Below are positions 53,301-57,971 of a stretch of DNA of 64,000 nt, piece after piece (the stretch's first letter is position 1; each line of letters begins with the position of its first letter). The notes under the pieces were generated by a model. That model worked only from the letters and a program-made list of their open reading frames with translations, had not been told where the DNA came from and searched no databases. A program made the translations under genes and the position numbers. Source of the stretch: Solea solea (lineage: Eukaryota; Chordata; Actinopteri; Pleuronectiformes; Soleidae); contig NC_081149.1 in NCBI RefSeq assembly GCF_958295425.1, positions 13,350,961-13,414,960 on the forward strand, written 5' to 3'.

Positions 53301-56107
53301 TCCCTCCATTTGTCTGGATGGCGCAATAAATCTCACGTGATTACTTTCACCGCGTCTCTTCAGGAAAATTGCATATCTGAACAGGCACACGAATCCGAAA
53401 AAGAAGACGAGCACTTAGAGCACAGCCTATGCAGATATATACTGTAGTCATCCCAAGGACTCCCAATCTGGACACATGGCCTCACAAACACTCTAACCGC
53501 ACGCACACTCACACCCTTAACTACACTATTCCATGCAGGGGTAAGAGCTGTCAGTCAAATATATCATCAATTGAGGCCTTTTGTCCAATTTTGTCTAATT
53601 GGTTCCCCTGCTGCCTGCTCTATCTCAGCCCTTCAATCATTCCGCCTGCAAAGTCAATAGGGGCAATGTAATAACCCGCTTTATCACTGAGAGGTGATTC
53701 AATGATGAACATAGGGCCCGCGCCAACCTTCCTTCATCAACTATTCTGCTCAACTTCACTCTGTGTGGTGGGACCGGAGAAAATCTCTAAGCTGTATTGA
53801 ACATCTAAGAGTTCTCTGAAGTGAGAGATATTCTGCTTCAGCAGCCCAGTGTATAGGAGCGCACACTCTCAGACATACAAGACACATGCAAGTAAGACAA
53901 AGCCGAGGTGAAACGGAGGAGACTCACATGCGGCTGCTGGAGGGAATCTTGCGGCCATCTCTGAACCAGGTGATCTGCGGCTTGGGGAAGCTGTGGATCT
54001 GTGGCACGCGGATGAGAGCACCCTCACCCTGGGAGACCGTCTGAGACCTCTCGCCCTCCACAAAACCACCCATATCTGGCAGACACAAAAGACAGACAGT
54101 GTTGGGAGAGGAAGCCAAAGAAAGTATGCTTGCAGGGAAACACATACCAGCGACAAAAAATGTCACGATCGCTACCTTATGTACCCTTTGCCACTCCTTT
54201 ATTCGGAGCGATTCATTCAAAGGCTTTCTGTCAGAGCTAGGTATGTAAGAAGCACTCACAAGCAACCTGCACTGCGGTGCTGCACTGCATGATGGCGCCC
54301 ACACGATTTCTCACGATGCAGCGGTAGTTGCCGGCGTGTGAGCGGTCCAGTGAGGTGATCAGGTACCTAATGAGCATGAAATACACAAAGTTTCATGAGT
54401 CATCGTCTGCTTAACACACACACACACACACTGTGATATTTATCATGCAGGCACTTTCATTCTAAAGAAGATGCTTCACCTAAACCACAGCTTAAATGGC
54501 AAAGCACTTAGCCGTGAGACATATGTGCTCCAAATACGCAATTAAGCAGAGACGTGCTGTCAAGTAAAAAAAAAGTCTCTGATTGACACACACACACAGA
54601 AAAAAGTCCTTTGTGGTCTTCAATCTTTCAGTCAGTGGAGTCAAATCATACGAGCACCTATCACATGCTACATGCCACAGCTCCATATCTCCCCTGACGT
54701 GCATTCATATTAAATGGTGCGTGTGAAATACTAGCGAGATAACCTCAGAGCTGAGTCGCCTGTAATTGGTTTGCTACGGCCACTTAGGAGTGTGGAGTCT
54801 GCCCTGCATGTTTCCACTGCACTGCAACTCCGGATGTGTGTGTGTGTGTGTGTGTGTGGTACATGGGGGTGAAGAAGAGGTGGTGGTGATGGTGGTGGTG
54901 GTAGGATTGGGGGAGCTGGGGTCTGATTAAATGGATTCCAGTTCTCCTCTTTGATCAGGGCTGGTGAAGAATAACAAGCAGAGGAGGGCTGGGGCCTGCG
55001 AGGCTGACACACAGACTAAGCCATGTGAGAGAGCACAGCCAAATGTTGAGGAAAGAAGGAGCAGAAGAGGAGGAGGAGGAGGACGGAGAGCAGAGAAGAT
55101 GTAAGAGAGGGAGAAAGACAGGTAGGGAAGGGAAGGTCTGCAAAGAGAGGCAGTGGAGAGTTGGTAGACAATGGTAGAAATCAGTCAGTGCCAACATGAG
55201 ATCCGAGTTAGACCACATTCAAAGGTGGTTCAGGCCACACCAGGGCCACAATAACTAAGAATTGTATATGGAATGTTTTCTAGGCCACACTGAGCCCACT
55301 TTTGCTGATATTGCGAGACCACTGGTTGACCCTGCGACCAACAAGAAAATAAAGAGCCATTGTCTCTCTTTTGTCTTCTTGCAGACTGGGCACAGAAAGT
55401 GCATTGCAGCGTCTTTGCAAACAGAGAAAGTACGTGTTCATGTAAACACGGAGCAGGGACACAAGATCCATCACCAAAGATGCGTGTCCATGCCAAGGTA
55501 CGGGCAGCATACTGGCATGGAACAGAGTGTGTTCAGCGCATGTACACATGAGCAGAGCAAACACATGCCTATGGGAATACACGCTGACGCCTTGTTAGCA
55601 CAGGCTCAAGCGTCCCCGCGACCACATTGTGTTGAACAAGCATCCAGCGCGTCAATGGCCAGAGCCGAAATGCTATCTGCTCACACTGTCTCTGAAACTT
55701 TGAAAACAATTGGAAAAACTAATAGGGATAAATCTGACAATCCCCTGGACACAAGATGTTGTGTCTTCAGGGAAGAGACGCAGCCAAATCAGTCCTGAAT
55801 AAATCCATAGAAATGAATCTGAGCTATGAATAAAAATGAACAAAGGAGCCATTAGTTACAATTAAATTCCACTAAAATGTCCTTAGGTAGTAAGTGAATT
55901 ATAGTTGAGAAATAGGATCAAATTAGCTGTGGTGCTGCGTTGCTTACCTGTATTCCAAAGAGAATCGTGTGAGTTCTGTGCCGTTGTAGATCCATTTGAA
56001 TTCTAGAGGCCAGCTGCCCTCTGCCATGCAGGTCAGGACCAGGCGGTTCCCCTCCAGGTGAACCTGTGTTTGAGGAGGCTCCATCTTAAAATACGGTGGG
56101 ACATCAT
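17139..56107 (-). CDS. sdk2: Sidekick cell adhesion molecule 2, 44 exons, complete except the signal-peptide exon
   Basis: Single-pass adhesion protein of the immunoglobulin superfamily; Sidekicks mediate homophilic adhesion at synapses and guide lamina-specific wiring, notably in retina. Forty-four exons splice in phase into 2187 residues. In visible numbering: Ig1 1-88, Ig2 89-182, Ig3 183-283, Ig4 284-376, Ig5 377-471, Ig6 472-565; thirteen FN3 domains at about 566-1897; membrane helix about 1908-1930 ([19 protein letters not shown]); cytoplasmic tail about 257 residues ending GFSSFV, the PDZ ligand of the family. As I recall them, human SDK2 has 2172 residues and about 45 exons, so only exon 1 is missing. 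It is sdk2 rather than sdk1 because of tail segments such as [32 protein letters not shown] and [10 protein letters not shown], and because cdc42ep4 is next door. Paralog sdk2a or sdk2b is undecided. Individual exons are listed separately. Confidence 0.95.
17872..18060 (+). mobile_element. L2-type LINE 3' end fragment
   Basis: The order of motifs CCTGTGATGGATTGGTGCAC, GTACCCCGCCTTTCGCCCC, CAACTGGGATTGACAGG and GATGGATGGAC is that of the common teleost L2 3' end. It is joined directly to an AT microsatellite, as often seen at LINE tails. Confidence 0.7.
18060..18197. repeat. Compound (AT)n/(GTAT)n microsatellite
   Basis: About 138 bp of TA, CATA and GTAT units following the LINE fragment. Confidence 0.95.
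19029..19048. repeat. (TG)n microsatellite
   Basis: Ten TG units. Confidence 0.9.
20282..20411 (-). CDS. sdk2: sdk2 visible exon 43: cytoplasmic tail, middle
   Basis: Encodes [34 protein letters not shown] and ISDSQ, conserved in SDK2. Donor GTAAGC, phase 0. Confidence 0.95.
21356..21379. repeat. (TG)n microsatellite
   Basis: Twelve TG units ended by a G run. Confidence 0.9.
22854..23016 (-). mobile_element. tRNA-derived SINE, minus strand
   Basis: On the minus strand the element begins with a tRNA-like head: A box TGGCTCAGTGGTTAAG (plus 22988-23003) and B box GGTCGCAAGTTCAATTCC (plus 22942-22959). It ends with the teleost-wide tail TAAGTCGCTTTGGATAAAAG and AGCGTCTGCTAAATGACATG, then TAATG units. 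The two RNA polymerase III promoter boxes are spaced as in tRNA-derived SINEs. Head, body and tail are all present. Confidence 0.8.
23262..23430 (-). CDS. sdk2: sdk2 visible exon 42: cytoplasmic tail, first part
   Basis: Starts in phase 1 with [17 protein letters not shown], which has no match in the human tail as I recall it, then returns to conserved [20 protein letters not shown] and NGIYT. Donor GTCAGT. Confidence 0.93.
23431..24808 (-). other. sdk2: sdk2 intron between tail and membrane exons
   Basis: Purine-rich patch (23700-23790, GAA/GGAA units) and a CAG/CAA run (24356-24386) that reads as a leucine run on the minus strand. Nothing else recognised. Confidence 0.6.
24809..24949 (-). 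CDS. sdk2: sdk2 visible exon 41: transmembrane segment
   Basis: Encodes [11 protein letters not shown], a hydrophobic stretch of about 23 residues ([20 protein letters not shown]) and the basic stop-transfer [10 protein letters not shown]. Acceptor TTTTCAG, donor GTAGGA, phase 1. Confidence 0.96.
25045..25209 (-). CDS. sdk2: sdk2 visible exon 40: FN3-13, second half
   Basis: Encodes [18 protein letters not shown] and [18 protein letters not shown], the last ectodomain fold before the membrane. Donor GTAAAT. Confidence 0.94.
25304..25429 (-). CDS. sdk2: sdk2 visible exon 39: FN3-13, first half
   Basis: Encodes [37 protein letters not shown] and ARPS. Acceptor AACTCAG, donor GTGAGC. Confidence 0.94.
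25536..25697 (-). CDS. sdk2: sdk2 visible exon 38: FN3-12, second half
   Basis: Encodes [39 protein letters not shown] and TGPGE. Phases 1 and 1; donor GTGAGC. Confidence 0.95.
26258..26395 (-). CDS. sdk2: sdk2 visible exon 37: FN3-12, first half
   Basis: Encodes [36 protein letters not shown] and YEPCTPVD. Acceptor CCAAAAG, donor GTGAGA. Confidence 0.94.
26396..27592 (-). other. sdk2: sdk2 intron, nothing recognised
   Basis: No repeat family or coding sequence that I can support. Confidence 0.5.
27593..27779 (-). CDS. sdk2: sdk2 visible exon 36: FN3-11, second half
   Basis: Encodes [33 protein letters not shown] and [17 protein letters not shown]. Acceptor TTTGTAG, donor GTCAGT, phase 1. 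Confidence 0.94.
27869..27984 (-). CDS. sdk2: sdk2 visible exon 35: FN3-11, first half
   Basis: Encodes [17 protein letters not shown] and [19 protein letters not shown], ending YK in phase 0. By homology (human reads GYK followed by IYFWE) the donor is the weak GTTGTT at 27868. A second in-frame donor 15 bases further (GTGAAC, exon end 27854) would add VVFQQ. Confidence 0.88.
28101..28202 (-). CDS. sdk2: sdk2 visible exon 34: FN3-10, last part
   Basis: Encodes [20 protein letters not shown] and LEVFVGEA. Acceptor TTTGCAG, donor GTATGT, phase 1. Confidence 0.94.
28441..28616 (+). mobile_element. Non-LTR retrotransposon 3' end fragment
   Basis: TTTGCTGCTGTGACGTCGTA, AATATCCCCTCTGCGGGGCT and AATAAAGGACTATCTTATCT form the characteristic 3' terminus of a teleost LINE. 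It lies in the sdk2 intron between FN3-10 exons, on the opposite strand. Confidence 0.6.
28838..28894 (-). CDS. sdk2: sdk2 visible exon 33: FN3-10 micro-exon
   Basis: A 57-base exon encoding [18 protein letters not shown]. The acceptor CCTCCAG at 28895 keeps phase with the exon before it; the nearby TTACAG would not. Donor GTAAGT. Confidence 0.9.
29083..29218 (-). CDS. sdk2: sdk2 visible exon 32: FN3-10, second part
   Basis: Encodes [35 protein letters not shown] and ADLT. Starts in phase 0 with six C. Donor GTGAGT. Confidence 0.92.
29348..29418 (-). CDS. sdk2: sdk2 visible exon 31: FN3-10, first part
   Basis: A 71-base exon encoding [18 protein letters not shown] and LVRWQ. Found by homology and phase (1 in, 0 out). 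Donor GTAAAC. Confidence 0.92.
29677..29780 (-). CDS. sdk2: sdk2 visible exon 30: FN3-9, second part
   Basis: A 104-base exon encoding [34 protein letters not shown]. Acceptor TTTAAAG, donor GTAAGA. Confidence 0.93.
29781..30522 (-). other. sdk2: sdk2 intron, nothing recognised
   Basis: 742 bases without a feature I can support beyond an A run at 30281-30292. Confidence 0.5.
30523..30724 (-). CDS. sdk2: sdk2 visible exon 29: FN3-9, first part
   Basis: Encodes [35 protein letters not shown] and YIVD. Donor GTAAAT inside the Arg codon (phase 2). Confidence 0.94.
30817..31011 (-). CDS. sdk2: sdk2 visible exon 28: FN3-8, second half
   Basis: Encodes [35 protein letters not shown] and [19 protein letters not shown]. 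Donor GTAAAC, phase 1. Confidence 0.94.
31330..31425 (+). mobile_element. LINE tail-like fragment
   Basis: GAGCACTTTAAACTGTCTTG, GGGAAAGGTAGCATACAAAT and AATCTTGCCTTG resemble the 3' tail of fish LINEs (usual form: ...GTGCTATACAAATAAACTTGCC). Family not fixed. Confidence 0.4.
32060..32382 (-). mobile_element. Non-LTR retrotransposon reverse transcriptase fragment
   Basis: Translated on the minus strand it gives [20 protein letters not shown] (palm motif), then [17 protein letters not shown] with the catalytic YADD (plus 32259-32270), and after a decayed stretch [15 protein letters not shown]. Order and spacing fit a LINE reverse transcriptase. Stops break the frame (after FTKG). It lies in the sdk2 intron between the two FN3-8 exons, on the same strand as sdk2. 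Clade not assigned. Confidence 0.82.
32445..32543 (-). CDS. sdk2: sdk2 visible exon 27: FN3-8, first half
   Basis: A 99-base exon encoding [17 protein letters not shown] and [15 protein letters not shown]. Acceptor GTGACAG, donor GTGAGT. Confidence 0.93.
33084..33273 (-). CDS. sdk2: sdk2 visible exon 26: FN3-7, second half
   Basis: Encodes [35 protein letters not shown] and ERTLDD. Acceptor TCTCAG, donor GTGAGC. Confidence 0.94.
33374..33489 (-). CDS. sdk2: sdk2 visible exon 25: FN3-7, first half
   Basis: Encodes [17 protein letters not shown] and [20 protein letters not shown], ending YK in phase 0 at a weak donor (GTCAAT). Confidence 0.91.
33575..33812 (-). CDS. sdk2: sdk2 visible exon 24: FN3-6, main part
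   Basis: Encodes [35 protein letters not shown] and [17 protein letters not shown]. Acceptor CTCTCAG; the next CCAG 10 bases on would lose PLP and break phase. Confidence 0.94.
33813..34827 (-). other. sdk2: sdk2 intron, nothing recognised
   Basis: About 1 kb of A/T-rich sequence with short frames only. Confidence 0.5.
34828..34978 (-). CDS. sdk2: sdk2 visible exon 23: end of FN3-5 and start of FN3-6
   Basis: Encodes [18 protein letters not shown], the linker IQTLQAPPD and [13 protein letters not shown]. One exon bridges two domains; donor GTGAGT, phase 0. Confidence 0.94.
35203..35312 (-). CDS. sdk2: sdk2 visible exon 22: FN3-5, middle
   Basis: A 110-base exon encoding [31 protein letters not shown] and YTFYR. 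Acceptor GTTTCAG, donor GTAGAA. Confidence 0.92.
35417..35538 (-). CDS. sdk2: sdk2 visible exon 21: FN3-5, first half
   Basis: Encodes [31 protein letters not shown] and RWQVEAQ, phase 0 out. Donor GTTAGA. Confidence 0.94.
35745..35936 (-). CDS. sdk2: sdk2 visible exon 20: FN3-4, second half
   Basis: Encodes [36 protein letters not shown] and STISSGVPP. The N-terminal acceptor CTTCCAG fixes the start; donor GTCAGT. Confidence 0.94.
36044..36310. mobile_element. hAT-like non-autonomous element, probably truncated
   Basis: Begins CAGAGGTCTCAAACTCGAGG and TGGGCCAAATGCGGCCC, a typical start of fish hAT-type elements (CAGRGGTSTCAAACTC...GGCCNNATGCGGCCC). The right part has GGCCCCCTCCTG twice (36280-36313), but no clean inverted terminus. 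Confidence 0.5.
36486..36584 (-). CDS. sdk2: sdk2 visible exon 19: FN3-4, first half
   Basis: A 99-base exon encoding [18 protein letters not shown] and [13 protein letters not shown]. Donor GTATCT. Confidence 0.92.
36685..36880 (-). CDS. sdk2: sdk2 visible exon 18: FN3-3, second half
   Basis: Encodes [35 protein letters not shown] and [17 protein letters not shown], ending THED. Donor GTAAGT, phase 1. Confidence 0.94.
37115..37230 (-). CDS. sdk2: sdk2 visible exon 17: FN3-3, first half
   Basis: Encodes [15 protein letters not shown] and [19 protein letters not shown], ending GYK in phase 0. Donor GTGAGC. Confidence 0.93.
37231..39571 (-). other. sdk2: sdk2 intron of 2.3 kb
   Basis: Contains a CTT-rich run (37921-37957), T runs, and an AT microsatellite (39428-39464). 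No gene or recognised transposon. Confidence 0.55.
39428..39464. repeat. (AT)n microsatellite
   Basis: About 37 bp of TA units with one CATA break. Confidence 0.9.
39572..39753 (-). CDS. sdk2: sdk2 visible exon 16: FN3-2, second half
   Basis: Encodes [37 protein letters not shown] and VTEWTLQG. A 48-bp UG repeat on the coding strand starts 41 bases upstream of its acceptor (39795-39842). Confidence 0.94.
39795..39842. repeat. (CA)24 microsatellite; UG repeat in the sdk2 pre-mRNA
   Basis: Pure CA on the plus strand, so UG on the sdk2 transcript, lying 41 bases upstream of the acceptor of the exon at 39572-39753. Confidence 0.97.
40135..40275 (-). CDS. sdk2: sdk2 visible exon 15: FN3-2, first half
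   Basis: Encodes [19 protein letters not shown] and [16 protein letters not shown], then GYIV. Acceptor CTGCCAG chosen so that the linker joins in phase 2. Donor GTAAGA. Confidence 0.92.
40276..41375 (-). other. sdk2: sdk2 intron, nothing recognised
   Basis: 1.1 kb without supported features; the plus-strand frames here have no recognisable domain. Confidence 0.5.
41376..41523 (-). CDS. sdk2: sdk2 visible exon 14: FN3-1, second half
   Basis: Encodes [15 protein letters not shown] and [18 protein letters not shown], ending ETDR. High GC compared with its surroundings. Donor GTGGGT, phase 2. Confidence 0.93.
42187..42323 (-). CDS. sdk2: sdk2 visible exon 13: FN3-1, first half
   Basis: Encodes [17 protein letters not shown] and [20 protein letters not shown], ending in VSENN. 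The donor is at 42186 (GTGAGT); the frame reads on into the intron, which is not coding. A run of 19 C on the coding strand lies 27 bases upstream of the acceptor. Confidence 0.93.
42351..42369. repeat. G19 homopolymer (C19 on the sdk2 strand)
   Basis: Nineteen consecutive G on the plus strand, 27 bases beyond the acceptor side of the FN3-1 exon. It may vary in length between individuals or in the assembly. Confidence 0.9.
42634..42810 (-). CDS. sdk2: sdk2 visible exon 12: Ig6, second part
   Basis: Encodes [31 protein letters not shown] and [11 protein letters not shown]. Donor GTCTGC, phase 2. Confidence 0.94.
43035..43062. repeat. (CA)n microsatellite
   Basis: Fourteen CA units in the sdk2 intron between the Ig6 exons. 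Confidence 0.95.
43519..43621 (-). CDS. sdk2: sdk2 visible exon 11: Ig6, first part
   Basis: A 103-base exon encoding [28 protein letters not shown] and SVTVR. Acceptor TTCGCAG, donor GTAATG. Confidence 0.92.
43805..44187 (+). mobile_element. Tc1/mariner element with large internal deletion
   Basis: Left terminus CACTCACCAGCCACTTCACT, then GGGTACACCTGTTCACCTGC, is mirrored at the right end by GTGTGCCTAATAAAGCGGCC. Between them is the start of a Tc1-type transposase region: motifs GGCAGCAACTCCATG, ACATGGTCAAGGCGACG, GTATTTCAGAAGCGGCTGAT and GGGTTTACGGCGAATCATCG correspond in order to the N-terminal helix-turn-helix coding part (remnant SISEAADL). After that the copy jumps to the 3' terminus. 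About 380 bp instead of about 1.2-1.6 kb, so inactive. It sits in the sdk2 intron between Ig5 and Ig6. Confidence 0.85.
44265..44432 (-). CDS. sdk2: sdk2 visible exon 10: Ig5, second half
   Basis: Encodes [14 protein letters not shown] and [14 protein letters not shown], ending LVVW in phase 1. Donor GTAAGT. A Tc1 remnant sits in the intron just downstream (lower coordinates). Confidence 0.94.
44618..44734 (-). CDS. sdk2: sdk2 visible exon 9: Ig5, first half
   Basis: Encodes [12 protein letters not shown] and [20 protein letters not shown], the SDK signature of this domain. Its donor lies inside a short GT repeat (GTGTGTGTGTGAGG). Confidence 0.94.
44757..44795. repeat. (GA)n microsatellite
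   Basis: GAGA/GGGA purine tract directly upstream of the Ig5 exon on the sdk2 strand (CT-rich in the transcript), possibly serving as part of the polypyrimidine tract. Confidence 0.9.
45049..45069. repeat. (AG)n microsatellite
   Basis: Ten AG units in the sdk2 intron between Ig4 and Ig5 exons. Confidence 0.9.
45213..45407 (-). CDS. sdk2: sdk2 visible exon 8: Ig4, main part
   Basis: Encodes [14 protein letters not shown] and [15 protein letters not shown], then the linker TYLAVTS. Ends in phase 1 at donor GTATGT. Reading frame continues into the intron but conservation stops here. Confidence 0.94.
45529..45612 (-). CDS. sdk2: sdk2 visible exon 7: Ig4, first part
   Basis: An 84-base exon encoding [18 protein letters not shown] and [10 protein letters not shown] with the first Ig4 cysteine. 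Donor GTTAGT. Too short for simple ORF detection; found by homology and phase. Confidence 0.92.
45848..46038 (-). CDS. sdk2: sdk2 visible exon 6: Ig3, second half
   Basis: Encodes [20 protein letters not shown] and SGYYECEAS with the second cysteine, ending in FLHVLE. Phases 2 in, 1 out. Confidence 0.93.
46456..46567 (-). CDS. sdk2: sdk2 visible exon 5: Ig3, first half
   Basis: Encodes [18 protein letters not shown] and AVMECVANA with the first Ig3 cysteine. Acceptor GTGACAG, donor GTACAT. The preceding intron is the longest fully spanned one (4.8 kb). Confidence 0.94.
46978..47094. repeat. Paired poly-C runs
   Basis: C runs of about 13 and 19 bases separated by 85 bp that include a GT-rich segment. 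Low-complexity sequence. Confidence 0.85.
47518..47789. mobile_element. MITE-like element with long terminal inverted repeats
   Basis: The left arm (47518-47570: GGGTTTTGACATCATATGAG, then GATGAACATTTCGGCTTTTA and CTTCCAG) is repeated inverted in the right arm (47725-47789: CTGGAAGTAAAAGCTGAGAT, then GTTCATCTTTCGTCTCATAT and GATGTCAAACCC). Arms are about 55-65 bp with small indels; the middle is about 150 bp without coding capacity. No target duplication is obvious. Confidence 0.75.
47790..47862 (+). mobile_element. L2-like LINE fragment
   Basis: AACCTGGAGAAAACC, a CA run, then GGGGAGAAGATGCAGACTCC and ATGCAGAAAGGCCC match a frequent internal piece of teleost L2 elements. It abuts the inverted-repeat element. 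Confidence 0.5.
49990..50024. repeat. (CA)n microsatellite next to a (GC)n patch
   Basis: About 17 CA units. A GCGCGC-rich patch lies 100 bp to the left (49870-49898). Confidence 0.95.
50306..50413. repeat. (AT)n and (GA)n microsatellites
   Basis: Long AT run (50306-50376) followed by a GA run (50393-50413). Confidence 0.95.
50809..51222. mobile_element. Possible degenerate non-autonomous DNA transposon
   Basis: GCAGTGACGTGCGGTCAGGG resembles the terminus of a common fish short element; inner GATGGCGCTGTGCCCCACAC and ACTGACTGACGCGGGCACTT also feel familiar from such copies. The right end (ACCGTGCCACACTGACG) is only a weak inverted match. Confidence 0.3.
51358..51383. repeat. (TG)n microsatellite; CA repeat in the sdk2 pre-mRNA
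   Basis: Twelve to thirteen TG units; in the sdk2 transcript a CA repeat starting 16 bases past the donor of the Ig2 exon. Confidence 0.95.
51399..51532 (-). CDS. sdk2: sdk2 visible exon 4: Ig2, second half
   Basis: Encodes [13 protein letters not shown] and [12 protein letters not shown]; tyrosine/alanine stand where the second Ig cysteine would be. Donor GTAAGT, followed 16 bases into the intron by a CA repeat (51358-51383). Confidence 0.94.
51533..53927 (-). other. sdk2: sdk2 intron inside Ig2
   Basis: 2.4 kb. TTAAAGGAATAGTTCAGAAT at 52001-52020 looks like the terminus of a short fish transposon, but I could not find its partner. Otherwise nothing recognised. Confidence 0.5.
53928..54075 (-). 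CDS. sdk2: sdk2 visible exon 3: Ig2, first half
   Basis: Encodes [11 protein letters not shown] and [16 protein letters not shown]. The place of the first Ig cysteine is taken by ALIRVP, a feature I recall also in other SDK2 proteins. Donor GTGAGT within the Ile codon. Confidence 0.93.
54260..54366 (-). CDS. sdk2: sdk2 visible exon 2: Ig1, second half
   Basis: Contains the F-strand motif [11 protein letters not shown] with the second Ig1 cysteine, and ends in the Ig1-Ig2 linker AVQVAY. Acceptor CATTAG, donor GTGAGT. Phases 2 and 1 join both neighbours. Confidence 0.93.
54367..55947 (-). other. sdk2: sdk2 intron inside Ig1
   Basis: Contains a TG run (54836-54859), a GGT run (54879-54903) and GA/GGA-rich sequence (55065-55110). 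No gene. Confidence 0.6.
55948..56107 (-). CDS. sdk2: sdk2 visible exon 1: Ig1, first half
   Basis: Starts after TTTGTAG, in phase 1, with [11 protein letters not shown], the mature N-terminus typical of SDK2. It has the B-strand cysteine (LVLTCMAEG), the core tryptophan (FKWIYNGT) and an N-glycosylation site NGT. Donor GTAAGC, phase 2. The upstream partner (signal peptide) is not in view. Confidence 0.93.
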
Positions 56108-57923
56108 CTACAAAGAAAGAAAGAAAGAAAGTTGGTTGTTTTTTTTTTTTTTTTAAAAAGGCAGTGAATCAGTAATCCCTGTGAGCAGACACACAACACA
56201 ATTCCAGCGATTCACAGGAAATGAAGACTCAGAACAAGCTATTTCCATTTTTCTTCTGCTCTGATTGGGAACTTGAAGGTCAACAGAAAAGCCTGCCAAA
56301 AAAGTACAAGGAATAAGTTGCTACTGCAGAAGCAGCATACTCTTTTATTTTAAATTGAAATGTGCTGGCAAAGAGGTAGAGGAGCAATTTGTGCAGCACA
56401 GGAAGTGTAAATGAACAGCTCCGTACCTCCAGATCAGTAAAAGACAATCGGGATGAGAGATAGAGGAGGTGGACGCCAGGAGGGAGGAAGGGGGGTGGGG
56501 GTCGGTGTAGACAAAAAGTAGATAGAGAAAAATACAGCACAGATTGTACACACACACACACACACACAAAAAAAAAGGAACTCAAGGAAATAAGGAGAGG
56601 GAGAAAGTAGGAAGCCATGGGGGTGGAGGTGGGGGCTGCTTTAGAAAACACAAAGTCTTCCAGCCTTAAACCTCCTTCTCTGACAGGATGAGTTATGCTC
56701 TGTGCCTCCCTTCATTTATCTTTATAGTTCCCTAATGCAGCCAGATTATACAGGCCCCGTCCGCAACACTGCACACAGCCAGTGCAGCCAAAGAAAGCCT
56801 TTAAGGTGATACGCAAGGTCCAGGGCTGAGCTCGGAGACAAAGTGCTTTCATTTGAGCTGATGAAAAAGGCATGATCAGACCTATTGATCTGTCTGCCTC
56901 ATCAGCCATGGGCGACACTGAGCCGATTGTGCCAGGTTTAGTGGCGGGCTAATTAAAGTCTGTATTAATAGTTGCAGCAATCCGCCAAGCCCTGCAGCAT
57001 GCCTGGTTCTAACTTAACCACACAACTCACTCTCTCTCTTTCTCTCTCTGTCTCTCTCTTTCCCTATCTCTCCATACCCCATATGCAGGTTCACCCCAGA
57101 GATTTATAGCAGTAAGTGCAGAAGATGGCGCGGTGCGACTGGTTGAATGTGGGGGCAGCGTCGTCGAGATGCAAAAAAATAGAAACTAAACCCGACTGCA
57201 ACTGTAAATAAAAGAGTGACTGTAAATCTCTCACAGGCGATCGTGCGTACACTGTGTTCCGACGCACAAACACAGATAACAAGACCCGCGTACACACACA
57301 CACCGCCGGCACACAAACAATAAAACGAGGCAAAGAAAATGCCATCCCGTTGCTTTCTGTTTCCAAAAAACAAGGTCCTTACATGTTTCTTGTTTGGCAA
57401 CAATCATACTCCGTCGGCTGGCTAATTTGCTCCTTCTACCATCCCTGTGTGGACTTCTGCATAGCAAACACTGTCAGTCAAACTTACCAGACGACTGAAA
57501 GTGAGGCCAAATGGAGGAGCTATCCACAGGCACGAGCAGCTGGAGCAGCTTTGCTGTAATTCTACCCACTACTGAATGCATTCATACAAAACACACAAAA
57601 TCCCAAAGCTGTCACTTACGCCCGGACAAATTCACACGCAGCAACACCAAACCTATTCCGGCGTCGCTCAGGGACTTGGTGGCTATATGTGCACTTAGAA
57701 ATCCATCCATGTCAACAAGCTGCCATTAGAGAGACCTGTGAATGCCAAATGCAGATGAATATGAAAGTTTACCGATGGGGGAACTGTGGAACGATAAACT
57801 GAACACACCGTAATCACCACTGTGGATCCCATATTTGCTATATGCCTGTTCACATTTGTGGCTGCCTCTTGACACGTTACACTCATATTAAGTTTTTTGC
57901 ATTCTTCATTGATGTCATTACAC

Positions 57924-57971
57924 AGACCTCCTACCGTGAACACGTGTGTACGTGTTCACGGTAGGAGGTCT
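57924..57971. repeat. Perfect 22-bp inverted repeat with 4-base loop
   Basis: Left arm 57924-57945 (starts AGACCTCCTACCG) and right arm 57950-57971 (ends CGGTAGGAGGTCT) are exact reverse complements; the loop is GTGT. Confidence 0.95.

Noticed and set aside
55262..55798. 178-codon plus-strand frame
   Set aside because: In an sdk2 intron on the opposite strand; no recognised motif.
17139..56107. Assignment as sdk1 instead of sdk2
   Set aside because: Sdk1 tails lack [10 protein letters not shown] and [12 protein letters not shown], and cdc42ep4 next door matches the SDK2 locus.
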